From assembly GCF_021206925.1 (NCBI RefSeq), contig NZ_JAJPRF010000010.1, positions 1-64,000 of the forward strand: 64,000 nt of DNA. The letters are read 5' to 3'. A program made the position numbers and the translations under genes. The DNA is from Rhodoflexus caldus (lineage in GTDB: Bacteria; Bacteroidota; Bacteroidia; Cytophagales; Thermoflexibacteraceae). The notes beneath the pieces are model-generated. The model worked only from the letters and a program-made list of their open reading frames with translations. It had not been told where the DNA came from and did not search any database. This document shows, one piece after another, positions 37,540-45,044 of this stretch. Within the stretch, counting starts at the first letter, position 1, and each line of letters opens with the position of its first letter.

Positions 37540-38493
37540 ATGAAAAAGTTCCAAGGTTTTTTGCTCATCGTTTCGCTGCTGGTGCTGATAGGGCTGGCAA
37601 CTTACGAACTTTCAAACTTAGGACGTTCATTTGGTTACCGTCGCACAGAAAAGGCTTTTAACGTACACGTCCCTGATTTTTTTGAATATTGCGGGGAAAA
37701 AGTACCCCTCCATCGGCGCGAAGTTCGCGAATATTTTGACCGTGAACTGCACATTAACGCCTATTGGCACGCCAATAACGAACTGCTGATGCGTCGCGCC
37801 TCTACTTGGCTGCCAATAATCAGCCAAATTTTGAAAGAAGAAAATTTGCCCGACGACTTAAAATACATTGCCGTAGTGGAAAGTTCGCTGACCAACTCCG
37901 TTTCCAATATGGGAGCGGCTGGTTTTTGGCAACTGATGCCCGTAACGGCACAGGCGATGGGGTTAGAAGTCAATAATTTGGTAGATGAACGCTTAGACGT
38001 TGAAAAAAGTACCCGTGCTGCCTGTAAATATTTGAAACAGTTATACAAAGATTTGGGCAGTTGGACGAACGTATTGGCGGCTTACAACACCGGCGCAGGG
38101 GCTTTTATGAAAAGCATGAGCCGCCAGAAAAGCCGTAACTTCTACGACCTCGACCTTAGTACCCAAACCACCCGATTTGTCTATCGCACCATGGCGCTGA
38201 AAGAAATTATGGTGAATCCTGAAAAATATGAATTGAGTTATCATCCGCCCAAACCTGCGCCTCCTTTTCAGGTAGAAGAAGTTAAAGCAGATATTCCTGA
38301 TTTAGTACAATTTGCCTCCTCAAAAGGTGTCAATTACCGTACGTTCCGCAACATGAACGAGTGGCTGGTTGGCGACCGACTCGAGGTGGCCAAAGGCAAA
38401 ACCTATCGGTTGAAAATTCCTGCGCCCGCTGCGGCAGGCACTGCCGGAAGCAACGAGGAAAAAACTGTTATGACAGGTAACGCGGGGAAATAG
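37540..38493 (+). CDS. Lytic transglycosylase (SLT/GH23, MltD-like)
   Basis: A 317-residue envelope protein. Residues 6-24 form an uncleaved or cleavable hydrophobic N-terminus. The transglycosylase domain (about 95-215) carries the catalytic Glu114 in AVVESS, then GAAGFWQLMP and AAYNTGAG. It cleaves peptidoglycan glycan strands to 1,6-anhydro products in the periplasm. MltD-type enzymes usually end in LysM repeats. Here only a short C-terminal stretch of about 70 residues follows, and it has a LysM-like end (WLVGDRLEVAKGKTYRLKIP) without a full motif. The next gene, a DUF2256 protein, starts 42 bases downstream. Confidence 0.92.
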   Translation: MKKFQGFLLIVSLLVLIGLATYELSNLGRSFGYRRTEKAFNVHVPDFFEYCGEKVPLHRREVREYFDRELHINAYWHANNELLMRRASTWLPIISQILKEENLPDDLKYIAVVESSLTNSVSNMGAAGFWQLMPVTAQAMGLEVNNLVDERLDVEKSTRAACKYLKQLYKDLGSWTNVLAAYNTGAGAFMKSMSRQKSRNFYDLDLSTQTTRFVYRTMALKEIMVNPEKYELSYHPPKPAPPFQVEEVKADIPDLVQFASSKGVNYRTFRNMNEWLVGDRLEVAKGKTYRLKIPAPAAAGTAGSNEEKTVMTGNAGK

Positions 38494-38535
38494 CGTCAGC
38501 ATACGAAAAAATCAACTATCTATCCGCAAAGAGCC

Positions 38536-38691
38536 ATGCCTAAAATGCGCAAAAAATCTGACCTGCCCGAGAAGATATGCCAAACTTGCGGCAGGCCTTT
38601 CAGTTGGCGTAAAAAATGGGAAAAATGCTGGGATGAGGTTAAATATTGCAGCGACCGTTGCAGGGCAGAGAAAAAGCAAAAATCTTCCTGA
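38536..38691 (+). CDS. DUF2256 family small Cys-rich protein
   Basis: A 51-residue protein beginning [13 protein letters not shown]. It carries CxxC (ICQTCGRPF), then [15 protein letters not shown] and a basic tail. The two CxxC-like pairs suggest a zinc-binding fold. The composition and motif order fit DUF2256, a short family found next to unrelated genes in many bacteria. The function is unknown. It lies between the lytic transglycosylase and the sucA promoter and may be co-transcribed with the former. Confidence 0.85.
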   Translation: MPKMRKKSDLPEKICQTCGRPFSWRKKWEKCWDEVKYCSDRCRAEKKQKSS

Positions 38692-38726
38692 AAATCAATT
38701 GTATTTGCTTATGCAAATATGCAGAT

Positions 38727-38756
38727 TTTGAAAATTTAATTAAAACCCTATTTTTG
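38727..38756 (+). promoter_or_regulatory. Promoter of sucA
   Basis: TTTG (38727-38730), an 18-base spacer and TATTTTTG (38749-38756) match the Bacteroidota -33/-7 pattern. The ATG at 38787 follows after 30 bases. Confidence 0.55.
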
Positions 38757-38786
38757 CTGAAATAACCTTTGTTTCAGCAATTATTT

Positions 38787-41564
38787 ATGGATCAATTCTC
38801 GTACATAGCCAATGCTGATGTGTCTGTTATAGAGGCATTGTATCAGTCATACAAAGCAGACCGCAACTCGGTAGATGCTACATGGCAGCAGTTTTTTGAT
38901 GGTTTTGAGTTTTCGTTGCGCTATGCCAATGCACCCGTATTGCCCGAGGCAAGCACGAACGGCAACAACAAGGCTGCAACTGCGGTTTCCGCAAGCGACG
39001 GCAATACCGACAAAGAACTGCGTGTTCGCAATTTGATTCAGGCATACCGCCAGCGCGGCCACCTGAAATCAAAAACCAACCCTGTGCGTCCGCGCCGCGA
39101 CCGCCGTGCGCTGCTCGACCTGAAAGATTTCAAGTTGAGCGAGGCAGATTTGGACACCAAATTCATGGCAGGCCGAGCATTGGGTTTAGGCAGCGAGGCT
39201 ACTTTACGAGAAATTATTGCCCGCTTGGAAAAAATTTACTTAGGCCCCATTGGCTTTGAGTTTACCTACATTCGCGAGCCGGAGACCTACGATTGGCTGA
39301 AACAAAAAATCGAACAGGACTACCCCCGCTATTCTCCTTCCATTGAACACAAGAAGCGGATTCTTGCCAAATTGAACGAAGCGGTTGTTTTTGAAAACTT
39401 CCTGCACACCAAGTTTTTGGGGCAAAAGCGCTTTTCGTTAGAAGGCGGAGAATCAACCATTCCGGCATTAGATGCCATCATCAACAAAGCTGCCGACCTT
39501 GGCGTAGCAGAGGTTGTAATTGGCATGGCGCACAGAGGCCGCCTGAACGTATTGACCAATATTATCGGCAAAACCTATGAGCAGGTATTCACAGAGTTTG
39601 AAGGTAAAGTGCCCGAAGACATGATGAATACGATGGGGGACGGCGACGTAAAATATCACTTGGGTTATAGCAGCGAAGTAACTACGCAATCAGGCCGTAA
39701 AGTGCGTCTGCAACTGACTCCGAACCCTTCCCACTTGGAGGCAATCAACCCTGTGGTGGAAGGTTTCTCCCGCGCACTGATAGACCAGCACGGAAAAGAC
39801 AACTCCAAAGTGCTCCCGATTCTGATTCACGGTGATGCGGCAGTTGCCGGCCAAGGGATTGTTTACGAAGTAGCCCAAATGTCGCAACTGGCAGGCTATC
39901 ATACGGGCGGTACCATCCACTTTGTCATAAACAATCAGGTGGGCTTTACTACCGACTTTGAGGATGCGCGCTCGAGCATCTACTGCACCGATGTTGCCAA
40001 AATGATTGATTGCCCTGTATTCCACGTCAATGGCGACAACCCCGAAGCCGTAGTATTTGCCGTAGAACTTGCTACCGAGTTCCGCCAGAAGTTCAAGCGC
40101 GATGTTTTTGTGGACATGGTTTGCTACCGTCGCCACGGGCACAACGAGTCCGACGAACCGAAATTCACCCAGCCCACACTTTACAATATCATCAGCAAAC
40201 ACCCCAACCCGCGTGAAATCTACAACCAAACCCTGATTGAGCGGGGCTTTGTGGATGCTTCGCTGGCCGACGCAATGGATCAGGAGTTCCGCAACTTGTT
40301 GCAGGAGCGCCTGAACGAGGTGAAGCAACAGCCTTTGAGCTACACCATGCGCAAGTTTGAGCGCGAATGGGCAGCCATGCGCCCCTCTACTGCCGAAGAC
40401 TTTTTGCAGTCCCCGACAACTGCCATTTCCGAAGATGCCATTAATGCCATCGGCAAGGCATTGACGACTATTCCGGAGGGTTTCAAGCCGCTGAAGCAAA
40501 TTGAAAAACTGTTGAAAGACCGCCAGAAAATGTTCTTTGAAGACAAAGAACTCAACTGGGCAAGCGCCGAATTACTGGCATACGGTTCACTTTTGCTGGA
40601 AGGCAAGCCCGTCCGCATTTCAGGGCAGGACGTGAAGCGCGGCACTTTCTCGCATCGCCATGCTGTGCTGCACGATGCAGTTACCAGTCAGCCGTATTCA
40701 TCATTGGACTACATGGAAGGCAGACAAGCCGATTTCCAGATTTACAATTCCCTGCTGTCGGAGTATGGCGTATTGGGTTTTGAATTTGGATACGCCATGT
40801 GTAATCCGCACGCATTGGTAGTTTGGGAAGCGCAGTTTGGCGACTTTGCTAACGGTGCACAGGTGATGATAGACCAGTTTATCAGCAGCACGGAAACAAA
40901 GTGGGGGCGTCAAAGCGGCGTTGTGATGCTGCTGCCACACGGCTACGAAGGCCAAGGGCCGGAACATTCCAGCGCACGCCCTGAGCGATTCCTGCAACTG
41001 AGTGCCGAGTACAACATGATTGTTGCCAACGTTACTACGCCTGCCAACTTCTTCCACCTGTTGCGTCGCCAATTGGCATGGCCTTTCCGCAAGCCGCTGG
41101 TAGTAATGTCGCCTAAGTCATTGCTGCGCCATCCGCGCGTGGTGTCTAAAATGGAAGAGTTTACCACAGGCGGTTTCCGCGAGGTTATCGGCGATGATTA
41201 CGCCAAGCCGGACAGCAAAGTGAAAAAAGTAGTGCTTTGCACAGGCAAACTGTACTACGACTTGCTGGAATATCAACTGGAACATAAACGCAAAGATGTG
41301 GCACTGGTTCGCATTGAGCAGCTGCATCCGTTCCCTGCCGTGCAGGTAGATGAGTTGCTGAAAAAGTATAAAAACGCCAAGTTGTTCTGGGCGCAGGAAG
41401 AACCCGAAAACATGGGCTACTGGGCGTACCTGTTGCGCACATACTTCAAATATGACCATCAGGCCGAACTGATTGCACGCCGTCCGGCAGCATCGCCTGC
41501 AACGGGCTACTACAAAGTCCACAACACCGAGCAGGAAAATCTGGTAAAACGCGTTTTTGAATAA
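38787..41564 (+). CDS. sucA: 2-oxoglutarate dehydrogenase E1 component
   Basis: A 925-residue thiamine-diphosphate enzyme that decarboxylates 2-oxoglutarate in the TCA cycle and hands the succinyl unit to the lipoyl arm of OdhB. The ATG at 38787 is preferred to an upstream TTG because it fits the promoter and the family start (MDQFSYIANAD). Visible motifs are IGMAHRGRLNVL, LTPNPSHLEAINP, HGDAAVAGQG, RRHGHNESDEP and, in the C-terminal transketolase-like part, LLPHGYEGQGPEHSSARPER. The length matches the bacterial E1o family. It lies 29 bases before odhB, so both are one operon. The E3 gene (lpd) is not in the window. Confidence 0.97.
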   Translation: MDQFSYIANADVSVIEALYQSYKADRNSVDATWQQFFDGFEFSLRYANAPVLPEASTNGNNKAATAVSASDGNTDKELRVRNLIQAYRQRGHLKSKTNPVRPRRDRRALLDLKDFKLSEADLDTKFMAGRALGLGSEATLREIIARLEKIYLGPIGFEFTYIREPETYDWLKQKIEQDYPRYSPSIEHKKRILAKLNEAVVFENFLHTKFLGQKRFSLEGGESTIPALDAIINKAADLGVAEVVIGMAHRGRLNVLTNIIGKTYEQVFTEFEGKVPEDMMNTMGDGDVKYHLGYSSEVTTQSGRKVRLQLTPNPSHLEAINPVVEGFSRALIDQHGKDNSKVLPILIHGDAAVAGQGIVYEVAQMSQLAGYHTGGTIHFVINNQVGFTTDFEDARSSIYCTDVAKMIDCPVFHVNGDNPEAVVFAVELATEFRQKFKRDVFVDMVCYRRHGHNESDEPKFTQPTLYNIISKHPNPREIYNQTLIERGFVDASLADAMDQEFRNLLQERLNEVKQQPLSYTMRKFEREWAAMRPSTAEDFLQSPTTAISEDAINAIGKALTTIPEGFKPLKQIEKLLKDRQKMFFEDKELNWASAELLAYGSLLLEGKPVRISGQDVKRGTFSHRHAVLHDAVTSQPYSSLDYMEGRQADFQIYNSLLSEYGVLGFEFGYAMCNPHALVVWEAQFGDFANGAQVMIDQFISSTETKWGRQSGVVMLLPHGYEGQGPEHSSARPERFLQLSAEYNMIVANVTTPANFFHLLRRQLAWPFRKPLVVMSPKSLLRHPRVVSKMEEFTTGGFREVIGDDYAKPDSKVKKVVLCTGKLYYDLLEYQLEHKRKDVALVRIEQLHPFPAVQVDELLKKYKNAKLFWAQEEPENMGYWAYLLRTYFKYDHQAELIARRPAASPATGYYKVHNTEQENLVKRVFE

Positions 41565-41593
41565 TTTGCTAACCACTTGAAACACATACGTTT

Positions 41594-43132
41594 ATGACCA
41601 TAGACATTAAAGTGCCTGCCGTTGGCGAATCGGTAACGCAGGTAACGATTGCCAACTGGATTAAGAAAGAAGGCGAGCATGTAAAAACAGATGAGATTCT
41701 GTGCGAATTAGAGTCGGACAAAGCCACTTTTGAATTGCCCGCCGAGGCAGACGGCATTCTGCACATTGTCGCACCTACGGGAACAACCTTAAATATCGGC
41801 GACGTTATCTGTCGCATTGCCACTACGGCAGAGGAAGCCACCGCCAGCAAAGCAGCAGATGCTTCGGCCGTAGCAGTGCAGCAAATGGCACAAACAGGCG
41901 GCAAGCAGCAAGTTGTTGTGATGGATGTGCCGCAGTTGGGTGAGTCAATCACGGAAGTAACACTAGCACAGTGGTTGAAACGCGATGGCGACTTCGTAAA
42001 GATGGATGAGCCAATTTGCGAAATCGAGTCGGATAAAGCTACTTTTGAAGTGGCCGCTAAGGCATCGGGTATCCTGAAAATCATAGCTTTAGACAAGAAA
42101 ACACTTGCCATTGGCGAGCCTATTTGCGAGATTGTGGTAACGGAAGACACAACTCAACCTGTTGCGGTTGCTGCCACTGCTCCGCAAACGCAAACAACAG
42201 TTGCCGCGAGTACATCTTCTTACGCCACAGGTCATGCTTCGCCGGCGGCTTCCAAAATTCTTGCGGAAAAAGGCATCAGTCCCGAAGAGGTGAAAGGCAG
42301 CGGCAAAGAAGGGCGTATTACCAAAGAAGATGCGATGAATGCGCAGAAAACGGTTCAATCTCAACCCGTAGTAACTGCTTCATCTCCTGCCGTATCCGCA
42401 CCGTCGTCGGTGCAGCCCGTAGCCGAAGGCGAACGCGGTACTCGTCGCGAAAAGATGAGTTCTTTGCGCAAAACAGTTGCCCGCCGTTTGGTTTCCGTGA
42501 AAAACGAAACCGCCATGCTCACCACATTTAACGAGGTGAACATGAAGCCTATCATGGACTTGCGCGCCAAATACAAAGATTCCTTCAAAGAAAAACACGA
42601 AATCGGGCTTGGTTTCATGTCTTTCTTTGTGAAAGCAGTGTGCATTGCCCTGAAAGAATTCCCTGCGGTAAATGCCCAGATTGACGGTGATGAAATCATC
42701 TATCACGACTTTTGCGACATTTCCATTGCGGTTTCTGCGCCGAAAGGTTTGGTAGTACCTGTGGTGCGCAATGCCGAGAAGATGTCGTTTGCCGAAATTG
42801 AAAAAGAAATTGTTCGTTTGGCAACTCGCGCACGCGAAAACAAACTGAGCATTCCGGAAATGACAGGCGGTACGTTTACCATTACCAACGGTGGCGTATT
42901 CGGTTCGCTGATGTCCACACCGATTATCAATGCGCCACAGGTTGCCATTTTGGGTATGCACAACATTGTGGAGCGCCCTGTTGCCGAAAATGGTCAGGTT
43001 GTTATCCGCCCAATGATGTACATTGCCTTGTCTTACGACCACCGCATCATTGACGGCCGCGAATCGGTTAGCTTCTTGGTGCGTGTGAAACAGTTGTTAG
43101 AAGACCCTGCACGTATTTTGCTCGGTGTTTAG
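41594..43132 (+). CDS. odhB: Dihydrolipoyllysine succinyltransferase E2 with two lipoyl domains
   Basis: A 512-residue E2 of the 2-oxoglutarate dehydrogenase complex. Two lipoyl domains are present instead of the single one of E. coli SucB: the lipoylated lysines lie at 43 and about 148, each in ESDKATFE. A peripheral subunit-binding domain ([12 protein letters not shown]) follows at about 215-250, then a linker and the catalytic domain with HRIIDG near the C-terminus. It carries the succinyl group from E1 to CoA. The assignment to succinyl rather than acetyl transfer rests on the sucA partner. Confidence 0.95.
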   Translation: MTIDIKVPAVGESVTQVTIANWIKKEGEHVKTDEILCELESDKATFELPAEADGILHIVAPTGTTLNIGDVICRIATTAEEATASKAADASAVAVQQMAQTGGKQQVVVMDVPQLGESITEVTLAQWLKRDGDFVKMDEPICEIESDKATFEVAAKASGILKIIALDKKTLAIGEPICEIVVTEDTTQPVAVAATAPQTQTTVAASTSSYATGHASPAASKILAEKGISPEEVKGSGKEGRITKEDAMNAQKTVQSQPVVTASSPAVSAPSSVQPVAEGERGTRREKMSSLRKTVARRLVSVKNETAMLTTFNEVNMKPIMDLRAKYKDSFKEKHEIGLGFMSFFVKAVCIALKEFPAVNAQIDGDEIIYHDFCDISIAVSAPKGLVVPVVRNAEKMSFAEIEKEIVRLATRARENKLSIPEMTGGTFTITNGGVFGSLMSTPIINAPQVAILGMHNIVERPVAENGQVVIRPMMYIALSYDHRIIDGRESVSFLVRVKQLLEDPARILLGV

Positions 43133-43167
43133 CAGCATACTTATTTCTTGAACTTTCAGTATTGGAG

Positions 43168-43205
43168 GCCCTAAGAAAATGTAGCGTTTCTTAGGGCTTC
43201 ATTTC
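43168..43205 (+). terminator. Terminator after odhB
   Basis: An 11-bp perfect stem (GCCCTAAGAAA at 43168-43178 with 43187-43197) is followed by a short T-rich tail. Confidence 0.7.
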
Positions 43206-43213
43206 GCTAAACT

Positions 43214-43897
43214 ATGAGGCATTACTTCCGCATTTTTGCATGGATATTGGTTGCGGGCGGTGTTTTTCTACTTGCCCGGGCAGGCTATTACGTTTATGAC
43301 TGGAACGAGCGCATTAAAATTTATGAAATTGCCCAAGGTGTTGTTGCAGAGGTTGTGCCCAATGCAGACAGTACACAGTTTTTTCCCGTCATCAGTTTTC
43401 GGGCGATGGATAACCAGAAACTGCGGATTCGTTCCCGCCGGCCGGATGCTTCCGTGCAGGTTGGCGATTCGGTGCAGGTGCTGTACGACATTGTCAACCC
43501 TGATGATATGCTGCCTGTGCACCAGCACCCGATACAGCACAACAGCCAATGGATGAGTTTTGCGGCCGTACTGTTAGTGGTAGGCTTAGCTGTTTTATTC
43601 CGACAATGGCAGCAACACAATCACAGGCAATTGTTGCAGGCATCGGGAAGAACGGTACAGGCTGCGTATGACACTACCGAAACTTTTGCCATAGCCGGTT
43701 TGCACTTCTACCGTGCCAAATTAACCGCACAAATTAGCTACCCTCAGGAGCAGACACTGCATTTTACCAGTGAATGGTTCATGGCAGACCCCGCCCCCTA
43801 TTGGCAGGGAAAAATGGTTAAAGTGCATATCAACGTCAGCCGCGAAAGCGATTATTGGGTGAATACCGAATGGCTGCCTCCGCACATACTGATATAG
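43214..43897 (+). CDS. DUF3592 domain membrane protein
   Basis: A 227-residue protein with two transmembrane helices (about residues 9-27 and 116-133). The loop between them carries the DUF3592 pattern (FFPVISFRAMDNQ, VGDSVQVLYD). A soluble C-terminal domain repeats a similar beta layout (YRAKLTAQISY), so the protein may hold two related beta domains. The function of DUF3592 is unknown. No partner gene is obvious nearby. Confidence 0.7.
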   Translation: MRHYFRIFAWILVAGGVFLLARAGYYVYDWNERIKIYEIAQGVVAEVVPNADSTQFFPVISFRAMDNQKLRIRSRRPDASVQVGDSVQVLYDIVNPDDMLPVHQHPIQHNSQWMSFAAVLLVVGLAVLFRQWQQHNHRQLLQASGRTVQAAYDTTETFAIAGLHFYRAKLTAQISYPQEQTLHFTSEWFMADPAPYWQGKMVKVHINVSRESDYWVNTEWLPPHILI

Positions 43898-43917
43898 TTT
43901 TTTGCCAAAAAAATCGC

Positions 43918-43941
43918 AAAAGATGACAAATATCATCTTTT
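43918..43941. terminator. Weak hairpin after the DUF3592 gene
   Basis: A 9-bp stem (AAAAGATGA with its complement) has a 6-base loop and ends in four T. It may terminate the DUF3592 transcript. Confidence 0.4.
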
Positions 43942-43958
43942 CTACTTGCAAAATCTCC

Positions 43959-43966
43959 TACATTTG
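43959..43966 (+). promoter_or_regulatory. Candidate -7 element of the hsp20 gene
   Basis: TACATTTG fits TAnnTTTG and lies 48 bases before the ATG. No typical -33 box is seen at the usual distance, which would allow an alternative sigma factor for a heat-shock gene. Confidence 0.35.
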
Positions 43967-44000
43967 TTGAGTAATGTTTCACTAAACTAATCTTACCAAT

Positions 44001-44007
44001 AGGAGGA
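44001..44007 (+). promoter_or_regulatory. Strong Shine-Dalgarno site before hsp20
   Basis: AGGAGGA lies 7 bases before the ATG at 44015. Most genes in this window, as in Bacteroidota generally, have no clear Shine-Dalgarno, so this site stands out and suggests high translation. Confidence 0.6.
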
Positions 44008-44014
44008 CAAAACT

Positions 44015-44455
44015 ATGTCACTGCTCACAAAATCTCCGGTGAGGACTTTTCCCTCAACCGTTTCCGACCTGTTTAACATTGAAAAATTTTTCAGTGATGC
44101 GCTGCAACTGTGGGACATGCCAAGCACAATGCCCGCAGTAAACGTGCATGAGGATGAAACCAGTTTTCGCATGGAAGTAGCTTCTCCGGGTATGGAAAAG
44201 AGTGACTTCAAAATTAATGTAAGAGACAACGTACTGCTTATTTCCGCAGAAAAGAAAACCGAAAAGAAAGAGGAAGAAAAGAATTTTACTCGCCGCGAGT
44301 TTAACTATTCTTCTTTCCGCAGGTCATTTGCTTTGCCTGAAAACGTAGACCAAGACAACATCAAGGCTGAATACAACAACGGCATATTGCACCTGACCAT
44401 TCCCAAAATGAAAAAGGAAAGTGCGCCGAAGGGCAAAAGCATTGATGTTGCGTAG
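44015..44455 (+). CDS. Hsp20/alpha-crystallin small heat-shock protein
   Basis: A 146-residue chaperone that holds unfolding proteins and assembles into oligomers. The alpha-crystallin domain spans about residues 40-135: PAVNVHEDETSFRMEVASPGM at its start, YNNGILHLTIPK near its end. A C-terminal basic tail follows, but the usual I-x-I/V anchor is only weakly present (SIDV). The strong Shine-Dalgarno and a clean terminator mark a highly expressed single gene. Confidence 0.95.
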   Translation: MSLLTKSPVRTFPSTVSDLFNIEKFFSDALQLWDMPSTMPAVNVHEDETSFRMEVASPGMEKSDFKINVRDNVLLISAEKKTEKKEEEKNFTRREFNYSSFRRSFALPENVDQDNIKAEYNNGILHLTIPKMKKESAPKGKSIDVA

Positions 44456-44481
44456 GTAGCAACAGTCGCGCATGAAAGCAC

Positions 44482-44515
44482 AAAAAATCCGGTAGCAAGA
44501 TGCACCGGATTTTTT
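44482..44515 (+). terminator. Terminator after hsp20
   Basis: A 12-bp perfect stem (44482-44493 with 44504-44515) has a 10-base loop. Its T-rich arm serves as the U tract, so it may work in both directions. Confidence 0.85.
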
Positions 44516-44584
44516 GTTTATTGAGGTAACTACATTGGTAAAATTTCGTTATTTCAGCAAATAAATTGCTTAATTAGCAGCATT

Positions 44585-44956
44585 ATGTATGCAAACTTGG
44601 AACGATGGGTGATTTTTGCAATGGCTGTACTGTTTCTGGCCAATAGCAACACTATTGTCAGTCGCTCCGCCCGCATACATCACAGCGCGATTTCAGAAGA
44701 AACTTCTTACCTGCAACCCTCAATTGCTGCTCCTTGCAACACATGGGATATCGTTTTGCGGAATAGTGGTGTATATGAGTGGCTTACAAGCGAGCGATCT
44801 GCACCCGATACTTCCGTAAACTTTTTTTGCGATGCGGCTCAATGGTTTTCCACGCTGTTTGTTGCGGTATCAAACGGCTGCTTGTTGTCGGAAGGTGTGC
44901 GACGGGTAGTGCCGTCGGTTGCTTGGTTTCGGCTGTATTGCAGCCTGCGCTTATAG
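44585..44956 (+). CDS. Hypothetical protein with N-terminal hydrophobic segment
   Basis: A 123-residue open frame whose first 22 residues look like a signal peptide or membrane anchor. The remainder contains three cysteines but no recognised motif. It lies between the hsp20 terminator and dabA on the same strand, 88 bases before dabA. Coding support is weak, and the stretch might instead be a leader or a decayed gene. Confidence 0.35.
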   Translation: MYANLERWVIFAMAVLFLANSNTIVSRSARIHHSAISEETSYLQPSIAAPCNTWDIVLRNSGVYEWLTSERSAPDTSVNFFCDAAQWFSTLFVAVSNGCLLSEGVRRVVPSVAWFRLYCSLRL

Positions 44957-45044
44957 ATAAACGCTTTGCCTGTTTTTATTGCAACGGTTCTTATAAAGCC
45001 GTCAAATTTGTTTTTTTAGATGCAAAGTTTTTTATTGATATCCA

